Assembly (NCBI GenBank): GCA_003550325.1
Contig: QKWP01000364.1
Coordinates: 162,509-226,508 of the forward strand
DNA length: 64,000 nt
DNA from: Gigaspora rosea
Taxonomy: Eukaryota > Glomeromycota > Glomeromycetes > Diversisporales > Gigasporaceae
Direction: 5' to 3'
Each line of letters starts with the position of its first letter. Position 1 is the first letter of the stretch. Under the pieces are notes generated by a model. That model saw only the letters and a program-made list of their open reading frames with translations. It searched no databases and had not been told where the DNA came from. Both the position numbers and the translations under genes were made by a program. Positions 1-11,920 of the stretch are shown here, one piece after another.

Positions 1-1010
1 GATTTGGGTTGAAATTTTTGTGACAGGTATGTAATCATTAAAGATCTGTTAATCGTTATATATCGTTTTAAATAATTATGATTATAATCGATTTATAGAT
101 ATATAACGATTATAATATATAAAATGATATATATCGATTATAGATATATATCAATTTTTAACCAGTTAATCGATATATATCGTTATTTTTTAATCGATAT
201 AAAATGATTAACTGTTATATATCGATTAATATCTATATATAAAATTTCATGATGGGATTAGTGTAATCAAAATAAATATTGGATTCTCAGAAGAAAAAAG
301 TCTATCTTATATATGAACCTCAACAATACTAAAATATACTTTGAACAATTGCACAATAATTACTTCATGCTTACTCATTAATTTACTTAAACTGTACCTT
401 ACTCTCATACTTACTTTCTCTTGATTGATCACTCGATCAATCAATTGATCGAACATGTAATCACAAATGATCAATCACATGTCCAAATCTGAGACAAAAT
501 AAACAAAAATTTGTAACCTCTTTTATTAATTTTCTTTATTTGTAATTATAATTACTAAATCAAGCCAATTTATCATAAGTATAAGTTTGTATCAAGCTCA
601 GATTTATAATAAATTGGCTAGCTTTAGCAATTGTAATTGAAATCATAATCACTTAATTATAAAACAATTAATAATAAGGTTACAAAATTATACAAACCAC
701 AAAATAAATTAAAAAAATTAAAATAAAATTTTTAACATTATTAATTTAAAAATATCTACTGAACAAAAATTTTGTCAGCCAATCAAATTTTTAAGATTAC
801 AATATAAAGTTTGTAAATTAAAATTTACTAGTATTAGTATGATAAAATTACAAAGTTTATATGTAATTTTAAATTTTAACTGACCAGTAAAATTTTTGAT
901 TTTTTTTTTAATTTAATTTTTACTTTTTATTTTTTTTTATTTACAATTCTTCTTTTAATAATTTATTTAAACATTTACTTTTGTTATCTATTTAATATAC
1001 TGCAAACTAA
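1..1010. other. AT-rich intergenic sequence with ATCGATATA-type repeats
   Basis: No gene is supported here. Bases 50-240 are a cluster of short palindromic words (TATATCG/CGATATA in both orientations), like the core of a small repeat. Around 420-480 there are several overlapping GATCAATC/TTGATC words. The rest is A/T-rich with frequent stops in all frames. Confidence 0.5.
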
Positions 1011-1014
1011 TTAG

Positions 1015-1370
1015 AATAGTTGAAGGAAAAAGTTTTTGAAGATGATAGAGAAAAAGTGTTTGTATTGGAGTGCTAGTAGTGGGAAGGGAGGTTTCAGAGA
1101 AAGTAAGGTTTTTGGAAAGGAAAGGTGTTAGAAAAGATAATTAAAGATTGTCAGAAAAAGAGAAGCTTGTTAGAAAAGGAAAGATTGTTAAAAAAAGAAA
1201 GGGTTGTTAGAGAAAGGGAAGGTATTAGAAAAAGTGAAAGTTGTTAGAGAAGAAAGGTTGTCAAAAAAAAGAAGATAGTTGAAAGAAAAGAAGGTTATTG
1301 GAAAGGATATTATCAAAGAAGTTGTAATTGTTGAAAAAGTAATTATTATAGCTAATTTTGTTAAAATTAG
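1015..1370. repeat. Degenerate purine-rich tandem repeat
   Basis: The plus strand is G/A-rich and repeats variants of GAAAGGTTGTTAGAAAAAG at a spacing of roughly 18-40 bases. The units are too diverged to count cleanly. The short reverse-strand reading frame across it is a by-product of the composition. Confidence 0.5.
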
Positions 1371-2522
1371 CAGGATACTAAAACTTTTTAGATTTGTCTT
1401 ATAAAACATCTAACTTTTCAGAAATCAAATCACACTTTTTAGATCAAAGTTCTAAAGACAGTGATATGGTTTTTGAAGAGTTAGTTTCAAAAAACAAGCA
1501 AAATTTTCAAGTGTCCTACTAATTTTTAAATTAGTTGTAAATAAATAGTATTAGGAAAATAATTGTCTAGAAAGTGCATCACGCTAGTTTGTTTATACTA
1601 AATTAAATAAAAACAGATTTTTTTATATTCTATAAATAAATATAGTTTCAGAAAAGTTTCAGAATTTCAGCATAGTTCAGGCTTTCAGATTTTAGATTTG
1701 AGAGTTTTGGTTTTGATTATTAACTCAAAGTAGTTCTGGGCAGCATTATTACTATAACTATTACTTAATTCAAGTCTAAGTAAAACTTGATTTATTATTT
1801 TATAGTTTTTGAATATTGGCTAATCTCTTATTGATCTTAGTAGCTATTTTTTTTTGCATCACTTGCTCTTTAAACTTAGCCAAATACATATTAATTCAAT
1901 TTATAATTGTGCTTATGCTTAGCACATCTTCCTTTTTTACTTCTTCAGATAATACAAATTCTTGAAAAGAGTAATACATCTCTTGTGCAGTTAATTTATC
2001 ATGAGAATTAATATTCTCATTCAAAAAATATACTGATTAATATATGAATTCAAATTACTATGAGCATTATTTTGTAAAAGTATAGTACATATTGGCCAAT
2101 TTACAGATTACCCCAAAATTTATAACACACCTAAATTTGACTTCATGCATATATCAGTGATTGACATTTAGATTAACCAATCAAATTTAGCTTTTTTCTA
2201 GATGTATCTATGATTGACATCTAGATAATTAGAAAAAATATACTTTGCAAAATTGGCTTATCTTGTAAGGACACCCAATTTTTAAAATCTAATTATATTG
2301 GATTAGAAATAAAGTATTAACAAAGATATTTTACATTACTTGATGCTTCAAAAACACTACTCTTAACTTCTTTAGAGTAATAATCAACCTGAATTAAAAG
2401 TTAAAAAGATTAGTAAAAACACCAAATTTAATCATTTCTCAATATTTTTTCTAACAACTATTTAAAAAAAACTTTTGACCCTTTTATTTTTCAAAACTTT
2501 TATTGCCTGAACTTTTATTTTT
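1371..2522. other. Intergenic, no gene seen
   Basis: AT-rich sequence with stops in every frame. A short direct repeat (ATSAGTGATTGACATTTAGAT-like) occurs near 2153 and 2210. Nothing else is supported. Confidence 0.4.
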
Positions 2523-4402
2523 CTATATCAGCAAAAATATATATGCGTAAACTTGCGCAGGTTTTTACGGTATGTAAGAAAATCGTAAACTTACGTAAAA
2601 TTTAGCGTAATACTACTTAAGTCTAACAATGTATAAGAAAATCGTAAATTTCTATAAAAATTTTATGTAAATTTACGATTTCTTATGTACTGTAAAACTT
2701 GCATAGTTTTATGCTAAACCTTTTACGTAAGTTTACGATTTTCTTATATATTGTAAAAACTTGCGAAAGTTTATGCTAAATTTTTTACAATTTTTTTATG
2801 AACCGTAAGAAATCGTAAATTTATGCTAAATTTCTTACATAAATATTCGAACCATTTTGAAATATTTTAGGACCAAAAAACAAGCTGGATCAATAGATCT
2901 GTAACCTGGATCGTGCATTGGACTAATTTTTCGAAATAGATTGATATAGTTCGATGAAGTTCAAATTATGTACTACAAGATCCGATTAGATCTTTTGTTT
3001 ATAATTAGATCTTCTATTTTGTTGTTTTCACTTTTGTTTTTCATTTTTTGTTTTCGTTCATTTTTTTGTTTTCATTCGTTTTTTTTTGTTTGTTTTTTTT
3101 ATTGTTTTTTATTTTTTTATTTTATTTTTATTTCAGCACTTTACAAAAAAACAACCAACTTTCGAAACCTTGCACATGCCAACTACGCATTTCAACACAT
3201 TCAAGAACATACCCCTAGCAATTTCTAAATTTTTAACAATGCTTCTTTAGAGAAATAGTACAAGTTTTCGCAAGCTTTCGCAAGTTTTTGCAAGTTCTTG
3301 CAAGTTCTTGCAAGGTTTCGTTTTATTTATTTTTTCATTTTGGCTTTTTGTTTTTGTTTTTTTGGTTTATTTTTAAAAATTTTTATTAATTTATTTTATT
3401 TCGGCACTTTGCAAGAAAACAACAACTTTTCAAAATCTTGCGCATGCCAACTACGACTTGACACTTTCAAAACACACCCTAGCAATTTCTAAATTTCAGG
3501 AACGCTTCTTTAGAGAAATGGGCGCAAGTTTTTGCAAGTTTTTGCAAGTTTTTGCAAGTTCTTGCAAGGTTTCACTTTATTTTTTTTTTGTTTCGTGTTT
3601 TTTGTTTTTGTTTTTTGGTTTATTTTTAAATTTTTTTTATTAATTTATTTTATTTCGGCACTTTGCAAAAAAAACAACATTTCGAAACCTTGCGCATGCC
3701 AACTACAACCTCTAACACTTTCAAAAATAATAGAAAACAAAGAAGCGAAGATAATAGCTAACTGTGGGGTGAGCGAAAATAAGTGTGTAGGGCTAGTTTT
3801 TTGTATATAGTAATAGAATTAGATGCGAAGAAGTGCAAAAGTAGTTAAAATAATATATAATAATGTAAAAATAATACTGTAAAAAACGTATAATAATTAA
3901 AATATAATATATAATATAATATATAATATATAATAAATAAAAAAATAATAATAAATAAAAAATGTAAAATTTTATAATAAATTGCAAAACTTGTGAAATA
4001 AAGCGAAAACCTGTAAAAAAGTATGATTATGTGAATATGTATATCGTTTATTTATTTTTTAAAAAATTTTAAAAATTTGCGAAAATTTGCCAAATATTGC
4101 GAAACAATGCGAAAACATCACAAATATGCGAAAATATTACTCCTGTGATCCTGCAACCCCCAAAGGGGCATTTTTTTATTTGATCTATTTTGTAAAATTT
4201 CACATTGTATCATAAGATTTTTGAAATATTACGACAATAACTTACGTAAGATTATGTATATATAATTCAAAATGTACTATAGCGTAAACTTATGTAATTA
4301 TTACCCCTACGTAATACTCTGAACTAATCGTAAGATTTTTGCAAGTTTACACTCGCGTAAAAACTTGCGGAGGTTTACGCATATTTTATTTTGCTGATGT
4401 AG
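2523..4402. mobile_element. Non-autonomous DNA transposon with inverted termini (1.88 kb)
   Basis: The left end starts CTATATCAGCAAAA and the right end finishes TTTTGCTGATGTAG. The match continues inward for about 40 bases as GCGTAAAC..GCAGGTTTTTACG and its reverse complement. Subterminal words such as TTACGTAA and CGTAAACTTACG recur on both sides. No transposase reading frame is present. The centre holds three 250-270 bp direct repeats, listed separately. No clean target duplication was found, so the exact edges are approximate. Confidence 0.6.
2960..3735 (+). repeat. Three tandem 255-268 bp units inside the 2.5-4.4 kb element
   Basis: Each unit has a GCAAGTTTTTGCAAG run, a T-rich stretch, then TTTCGGCACTTTGCAA, then GCGCATGCCAACTAC, then a segment ending in TTCTTTAGAGAAAT. 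The conserved TTTC-GCACTTT block occurs near 3131, 3399 and 3652, giving periods of 268 and 253. The short phenylalanine-rich reading frames here come from the T-runs and are not credible proteins. Confidence 0.65.
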
Positions 4403-5979
4403 TCCAAGTACAAGTATAGTACTTAAATGAGCTATTTAATTTATATGTAAATCAATTTTTGTGTAACAAACCAAACAAAAAACAAAGAATTTTTAAAAAA
4501 TTGCTTCTAACCTAGAAATTTGTCTATGAAACTACTTTTTTTTATGAAAAAAAAATTCCTTGCAAAATTTTACTATATACAAAGCACCCTTCTAATTCCT
4601 AACCCTTACCCTAACCCTAATATTAAAAAGGTTTGTTTTTTGTTTTAATAAAATGATTTATTTTTATTTATGCATTGTAGATCACAGGTGATAATCACCG
4701 ATAGTGAATATTATATTATTTCTAAATTTAAATTTTATTAATAAATTTTTAAATTTTGTTGAAATTTAAATTTTGTTATGTTTTTTTATATATAAATGCC
4801 AATTTTTTAAATTATATATAAGTTTAAATTAATATAAACTTCTTAAAATAAAAGATACTAAAGATTTTTTTTTGTGGATTTGATAGTTTAATTAAAAGCT
4901 ATTAATTATACAAAAGTTTTTTTTAGTTTATTTTATTTTAAAAAAATTATAAAAGTTTAAAAATTTTATAGTTAAAAGTTGATGGCTTTTCGTAATCTGC
5001 ACTATAGTTTATAATAAATCACAATACTTTATAGTTTTTATTAAAAAATTTGATATTTATATTGTTGAATAGAGCACTTACTAGAATGTATTTTTTCATA
5101 TTTTTTACAATAACTTACAATTTTATTAAGTATATGTTTCTCTATTTCTAAGCTAAAATAAAACTTTGAGATATTTTTAATTATTATTAAGTAAAATTTT
5201 TAATTTAACTTTAATAGTATTAAAGATATTTACTTTAAAATATATTGCCAATTCTAAAATTTATTATAAAATTTTCAAAATATTTTTTATTAATTTTTAA
5301 ATTTTTATATGTTCCCATCTATAAAAAAAATTTTTGCTATTATAAAAAGTTAAAATTTTATTTATAAAACTATAAACTTTTCAATAATTAAAATTATTTT
5401 TTAAACCAAATTCTACAATTTGTATCAAAATTATATAGGACTTATGCTTAGAATTTTAAAAAGTTTGTCAATGAATAAAGATAAATTTTGTATTTTTTTA
5501 AAAAAAAAATTGATTTTTAAAAGTTTTACTATATAGACAGCTTTATTTTTTTCTTATAATTTAATTTAAAAATAAACATTACTATTTTATAATTCTTATT
5601 TTTAAATATTAATATATAAAATTCTTTTAAAATATTTTAAATTTTAATAAAAATAGATCGAATCAACTATTTTAACATTTTAGTGGCCAAATATGTCTGC
5701 TAACTGCTAACGGTTTAAGGAATAACAATTATAGTATGATTTTTTGAAAGCTATTTTTCTTGAATAAAATTATACTAACTCAATCAGCCAGCATTATAGT
5801 TTTCAAACTTGTTGGAAAAATGAGAGAATAACGAGAGGTTTTTTAGTTTTTTGTTATAATCATTAATAAAAAGAGAAAAAATTTCTTCTCATTTTATTTG
5901 CTCTCTTCTTATTCGACAAGCTAGAATTACTGATGCCAACTATTGCCAGTATAACAGTAATAAATAACAAAATATAAAG
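4403..5979. other. Intergenic, no gene seen
   Basis: Extremely A/T-rich with dense stop codons. A short CCCTAACCCTAA-like patch near 4600 is noted under rejected items. GGTGATAATCACC near 4688 is a small palindrome resembling the subterminal sequence of the element at 16133. Confidence 0.4.
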
Positions 5980-6860
5980 TATTGTCGCAGCTGATACTAA
6001 AAACAGCTAATACTGAAATTTTGACCTACTTTGATATGAAATTTTAAAATTTTTTGTGGAGATTTTTTCGTTTTTGTCTTATAGGGTTAGAGTGAGGTTT
6101 GGGAGTAGATTTGATATTTAAAGCATATTTGTAGATTTTAGCAGAGCTTATCCTTTAGATTGTAACACAGTCAAATTTGCCTGCGTATTTTAAAATTTTT
6201 AATAAAATTTTAAATATTGATTTTAGCCATATCTTTTCTAAGTAAAAAATATTCTTTGAGTTTTGTTTTAGTAACTTTGTTATAAATTTTTTTTAAAATC
6301 ATTAGAAAACTTTAATATAATAAATATTTAAAGTTCTTGTATTGGCATTTTTACTATTAAAATTTTTCTTTAGATTTTTTCAAATTTTATATGTTCCAGT
6401 CTATAAAAAAAATCTTTACTTCTAATACAAGTCTTAATTTTTACAAGTAAATCATTAAAGTTGCAATAATGAAAGTTGTCATCCTTTATATAAACTACAA
6501 TATTGTCTTAAGAACTATAGTTCTAAAACTAAAACTAAATTAGATCGCAGAAAAATTGTAATAAAATTTTTTAAAAAAATTTTTTCTTAAAATTATCTAT
6601 TTTCAGCTTATATGTAACTATAATTTATTTTCTTATAATATAAAAACTAATTTTGCAAAAAAGTAATCCTTATTTTCAAATATAATTGTACAAAGTTTTA
6701 TTTAATTATTTTAGCATTTTAAAAAAGTAAATCAGAGCTAAAAAAGTGCAAAAACGCAGGCAAATTTGCCTGTGTTCTACTACAATCTAAGGGATAGTTT
6801 CAAATCGAGATTGCAAATTTCAGCATCAGCCATTTTTAGCATCGGCTATGACAAGTATTA
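5980..6860. mobile_element. MITE-like element with about 200 bp inverted arms
   Basis: The left arm (GCAGCTGATACTAAAAACAG, then TTTAGATTGTAACACAG and CAAATTTGCCTGCGT near 6165) is matched in reverse complement by the right arm (ACGCAGGCAAATTTGCCTG near 6755, then ATCAGCCATTTTTAGCATCGG near 6830). The arms are diverged. There is no coding capacity and no clear target duplication. Confidence 0.6.
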
Positions 6861-6981
6861 TTTACAACTCTTGTTTGTTATATTATATAAATTGTGATCT
6901 AATATAGTATTAAATTTATATTTATTATCAATATATACTTGTTTCATATAAAAATAAAATAAACAAAACCTATACTACAAA

Positions 6982-7297
6982 TACCGTATATTGCCAAAAA
7001 TAAGCTACTCAGAAAATAGGCTACCTCCTGATTTTTTTCAAAAATCTCAAAAAACGCATTAGCAGTTGCTACATATAAAACTTTTTTTTACTAAGTAAAC
7101 TTTAAATGTCCAATTAAGTAAGTTGTTCAGCGCATCAAAATACGCTTATAGTAAAATTTTGTGTCATTTGGACAACTTTTTATTTGTACATTTTTCAATT
7201 TTTTCAAAAATACCTATACATCGAAAATAAGCTACCCCACGTTTTTTATGTAATTTTTGGCCCAAAAAGGGTAGCTTATTTTCAGGAATATATGGTA
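6982..7297. mobile_element. MITE flanked by TA (316 bp)
   Basis: The ends are TACCGTATATT..AAAATAAGCTAC and its reverse complement GTAGCTTATTTTC..AATATATGGTA. The TA at each end suits a Tc1/mariner-like target duplication. A second GAAAATAAGCTACCCC copy lies internally near 7210. The short reading frame inside is accidental. Confidence 0.65.
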
Positions 7298-8290
7298 TTA
7301 CTATTAGCATTTTTATTATATCTTCTTTACTACTTACTACTACTTCTTTATATTTATTTTTTTAAATTTTTGGCTGTAGCAATTAATTTTAGAGTTTTGG
7401 CAAAATATTAAAAACTGATTATTATAAATACTATATTAAAAAAAGGAGAGTAGTGTAGTCTCTAATAAAAAATAATCAGGTGATTAATGAAACAGCCCTT
7501 ATAGTATAACTTTGTATTGTAGGTAAAATATCTAAAAATTAATAAAAGTTTTTTTTTATTTATTTTTGGTTTATATTGTAATTTAAATATAATTAAATAT
7601 GCTTTTATAAATTAGTTCAATTCAAATATCTATAATATAATCTCATGGGCTTTGAGATCAGCTCATAGGTTTTAACATGAGATTATTATATGTTTTAAGG
7701 TGGGAATATAAATTTGATACTAATACCGGTAAAGTATTAATTACATGATCTAAATTTATATGATCAAATTCTGCAAATCAACTATATGATATAATACAGT
7801 TTCTTAGTATAGCAAATTTTTGATATGCAAATTCAATAAAATTGCTTTCTTTATAGAAATCTCTCAAAATTAAAAATTATCTTACTAGCAATATTGAATA
7901 ATTATATATTATCTATACTAGATTTTGCTTGTAATGCAAGGTAGACATAGGCTTTTAGCACCTAGTAGTGCTTTTGACTGCAAAGAGAGTGTTTTTGAAA
8001 TATATAGCACCTCCAGGCTTTTTTCTTGCAGTATAAAAACCAAAATTGATTATATATGTTAACTATACTATATAGGAGCCAATTTTTTATTATATAACTA
8101 TACATTTGTCAGATTATCTTCTTTGCTTGTTTTGTAGAATCCTAATAGTATTTGTTTATCTATTTTTTGAAAACATGCTTTCTTTTAACTTCAACTAGCA
8201 AAACCAAATTATTGTTATAATAACAAGTAAAATTTGGTTAGCTAACATAAGTTTTCTGGCTAAAAAGTATTATCCATCATTAGGTCATTT
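7298..8290. other. Intergenic, no gene seen
   Basis: AT-rich sequence without a supported reading frame. There is a small palindrome around CTCATGGGCTTTGAGATCAG..GAGATTATT (7640-7690). Nothing else is supported. Confidence 0.35.
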
Positions 8291-8299
8291 AATACAGCA

Positions 8300-10950
8300 T
8301 TAATATTAGCATTAACTGCCTTGCAAATATTTAATTCATTGAATAGCAGCCTATTATAGAGAAATTTCAGTTTTTGGAATATAATTTGTTCTTGATCAAA
8401 GATGTACTTATCGATTTTTTCTAGGAAATCTTTCTATAGATAAACCTTTTCTATAAAGAGTTGTTTTTATTGATTAAAAATTTAAACCAAATATCATAAA
8501 TAATTTTGTTGATTTTACCCTGCTATTGAAATCTACATAAGAGAAGTTATCAAGCTTAGAAGGTAAAGCAACCAACTGTCAAAAGATACTTGGTATTAGT
8601 TGTAGTTGCATTTTTTTCTAATCTTAATAAGATGTTGTACTGCTTGATAAGCAAGCAAATAATGAGTATTTGAAGACTAATAGAATATAGAAAAGTGCTT
8701 CTTTTTGACAAAAAAACTTGAAAAAATATAAATATAAAAAACATAGATATTAGATAAAATAAAAACATATATATTGTTAGAAATATTACTAAAACTAGTC
8801 CTAGAAATAGTCACACTATTAGCTAAAACTTTCATCCTTTTTAAAAGAATATTCAAGCATTTGTATCTAATAGTATTATTTAAATAAGGAGGTTTATTAT
8901 CAAGGTTATTATTGGTACTATTATTGTTTTTATAGTACAACAAATGAACTGGTTTAATAGATATAGTTTGAAATTCAGAAGGAGCAAAAGGAAGGAAATA
9001 AACTGAGACAGTGCATCTTGTTAAAGGATACTATAAAAGTAGTACTATTAGTTCTATAGTATCTAACTTGTAAACTATTATATGTTTGTTATAATTGTTA
9101 GTTTTATTAATATTGAATAATTCTAATAGTTCAGATTTGGTAATATATTTGGTTATATATTTAGCAAATCCAGTAGAGGTAACATATTGGAAGTTAAAAT
9201 GGCCTCGCTATATTAACAAAATTTTAGGGTTATATAGAACTACTATTCTGTTTTTTTTTCTTTGTATGATAATATATATAATGCAAAAAAGTAGAAAAAC
9301 AATATGTTCTTTTTAATAAAGGTTGAAAGAAACCTTTTAAGTATAGTTGTTTATTAGATCTTGACTATGATATCAGTGATTACAATGATGTATTTAAAAT
9401 GATAATACCAAGTTATCAGGTCAGGTTCTGCTATAGTCAGAAATATTAACATGGATTATATTCAGAAAAATCAATTTAGAGATTTGATTTTAGTATATGC
9501 AAAACTGTGAGCATATATAGTTCACAATTTTGAAATTCATCTTGTTCAAAAAAGTGCTCCTATTTACTCCATTTAGATAATAATAGATTTTTTCAAAATT
9601 TGTTATAAATTTTGGTAAAGTAATTATGATAAAATAAATAAGCATGCAATAAATAGTTAGTAGACAATATGTTTCCATTATCAAAAAATCTTAATATTTT
9701 TTTAGCTATAGTCATATAGAAAATTTTGGGTAATCTATATGAACTTATTATTGTTTCTGTTAAAAAAAAGCTGCTATTCTAAAAAATGCTAGTATTGATC
9801 TAATATATTTTTTGATTTTAATACAATAGAAAACTAAAAATTTAGAAGTTGTTTTATATCTTTATAGTGTCTTCAACCAATAGAGAATAAGTCAAGAAAT
9901 ATTAAGACTTCTAGATTTAGATTATTGAATGTGATTGTTTTGTTAAAATTGTATTATAATTAAATAATCTAGCTATTAGTCTTGAATTATAAGCATTCTT
10001 GTCAAAGATCTCTTGCAGAAAAAAAATAATAGAAACTGCCAAATTAAGAGGTTTGAGTTTATAATTAGTTGTAGTATTATAGTATATAGAGATAAAATAG
10101 TTATTAATAGCAATTGGTTGTCAGGCTAGAGGTAGAGAAATAGGAACTGGAGCTGTTGGAGAAGGTCTGATAACAGTGATATTTGATGCATATTCTTTAA
10201 TAAGATAATTATTTTGTTTGAGCCATTTAAAAGCAGGGATTAATAAATCATAAAACCAATTAGGTAGTTTATGTACATTTAGATAAATCCTAAATATAAT
10301 TGAAGAGTTCTGTAATTGTGGATTAGGCTGATAGTTCTATCAAGGTGACAATAAGTAGTGAATCAATTTGTACCTGCAGCTTTGCCTAGAAAACAATTCA
10401 TAAAAACAGAAGAGAGAAAATTTTTATGGACTATATAGTAACATCCAAATATGAAATGAAAAGGAGTATTGGTAGGTATTATTAGGATTTTATATTCTTG
10501 TATTCTCTACAAACAGCAATTTGAATAACATTTTTATTGTTCAGCCTAATGTGTACAGAAATTGAGAAGGCCTGAGGCAAGGTGTATGAAGCATTTTCAT
10601 TATAAAATATATATCAAGCATAAGTATTAAGCAGTAGGTACAAGAATATCAGAATATTCAAGCAAAATTTTGGTCTGAAATTGATGTAAAAAAAGCTAAA
10701 AGGCAGGAGCTAAGTGTTAATATAAATAATTAACAGATTCATCAGATACAAAAATAGTAGATAATAGAAGCATTTGACAGATTTTGATTTATCTTATTTC
10801 TACATGTATAGTAATTAAAAACATTATCTGAAAGAGAAATAATATGAGTTTATTAGATTGATGTAATGTTTCTGCAAAAGAAAAAAGTTGAGAGTATTGA
10901 ATATTATAGCCAGATATTGTAGATTTTAGACAATAGATTTAAGATAAGAT
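8300..10950 (-). pseudogene. Decayed coding remnant, probably transposon-derived, family unknown
   Basis: The reverse strand has unusually protein-like stretches broken by many stops and frame changes. One is an 88-residue stretch ending near 8677. Its open frame extends upstream past 8943 with CTVSVYFLPFAPSEF (about 9010). Another is a segment near 10250 reading LPNWFYDLLIPAFKWLKQNN. The base composition is less A/T-skewed than the flanks. The WLKQNN phrase faintly recalls Helitron-associated proteins, but I cannot support a family. This is either an old transposon or an old host gene. Confidence 0.3.
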
Positions 10951-11870
10951 AATATACAAAAGGCAACTCTTAAGTTTATAAATTTTTTTAATATTATGCA
11001 GTATTAATATCATGCATCCAACATTTATTGCATGCGTACAGTCTTTTTTGTTGTTATGATTCACAAGTATGACATTAAATGTATAATTCCGGAGTTTATA
11101 TTCTGACAATCAAGGTTGCTTTTGCAAGCATCAGTTTTTTTACTTTTACTAATAATTAATTAGTTCCATATCTACTAATGATAGAATTAATAAGTTACCG
11201 CAGAATTAAATAAATTGTTGGTATCAAAAGTCATCAAATACATATCGATTCATCATTGGCAATTTTTTCTATCGCCCTAGAATTTTGAAACAGTTGTGAT
11301 AACGGTATGATATTAAAAATAAAGTTGACCAGCTTTAAAAAAACCCCCCGAACAAACCGAGGCAGTGAAAAAAACATAATTAAAAAAAATGATCTATATA
11401 ATGTTATAATTTACTCAAAAATAATTTTACATTCTGGGTTCATTAAAAATAAATCAACTTTATAATAAATTTTAAAGGCTTCAATATTACATTTGAGGTT
11501 CGGATTATAGGTTTGGGTTTCGGATTATAGTTTCGGGGCTTCGGGTTTCGGGTTTTCGATTTTTTTAAAAAAATCCGAAACTAGTTTCGGATTAGAACCC
11601 CTTCCGAAACTAGTTTCGGGTAGGTTTCGTTTCGACGCCATGTTTGATAGCAACTAAAACAAAACGCACATTAATTTGCTATAGAACTACCTACACAAGT
11701 TCTATCCTAATATTTTGATGCACAAAAATTAATTATATCTCGCAAAGCTCACTGCATTTGCCTGACGCGTTTCTTGTTTTTTTTTTTTTTTTAATCTCGG
11801 GTTTTATCAAAATTCTGCGGCCAAGAATTTATTGCTTAAAATAGATTACAATGTTTCACAGCATTTAATT
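10951..11870. other. Intergenic with a TTTCGG-rich patch
   Basis: No gene seen. Bases 11495-11640 carry repeated GGTTTCGG/TTTCGGG words and an inverted pair (CCGAAACTAGTTTCGG, twice near 11576-11620). A C-to-T decayed look-alike occurs near 45250-45355. A T-run (11777-11792) precedes the first F-box gene. Confidence 0.4.
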
Positions 11871-11880
11871 TTGTTATATA
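11871..11880 (+). promoter_or_regulatory. TATA-type core promoter of the first F-box/LRR gene
   Basis: TTGTTATATA ends 40 bases before the ATG. The 24 bases ending here match the same place in the paralogue at 62066-62089 at 22 of 24 positions. The third paralogue has the same ten bases upstream of its ATG. Conservation between paralogues that have diverged elsewhere in their upstream regions supports a core-promoter role. Confidence 0.6.
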
Positions 11881-11920
11881 AATACGATCGCTTACTAATA
11901 CTGTAACCATTTTTTCCAAG

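Noticed and set aside
2968-3810. Several 60-90 residue phenylalanine-rich frames
   Set aside because: They repeat with the 255-bp units and come from T-runs; no start context or domain.
4596-4620. CCCTAACCCTAA-like telomeric motif
   Set aside because: Only about two and a half repeats, with no array or subtelomeric context; a shorter one at 17154 shows it is common by chance.
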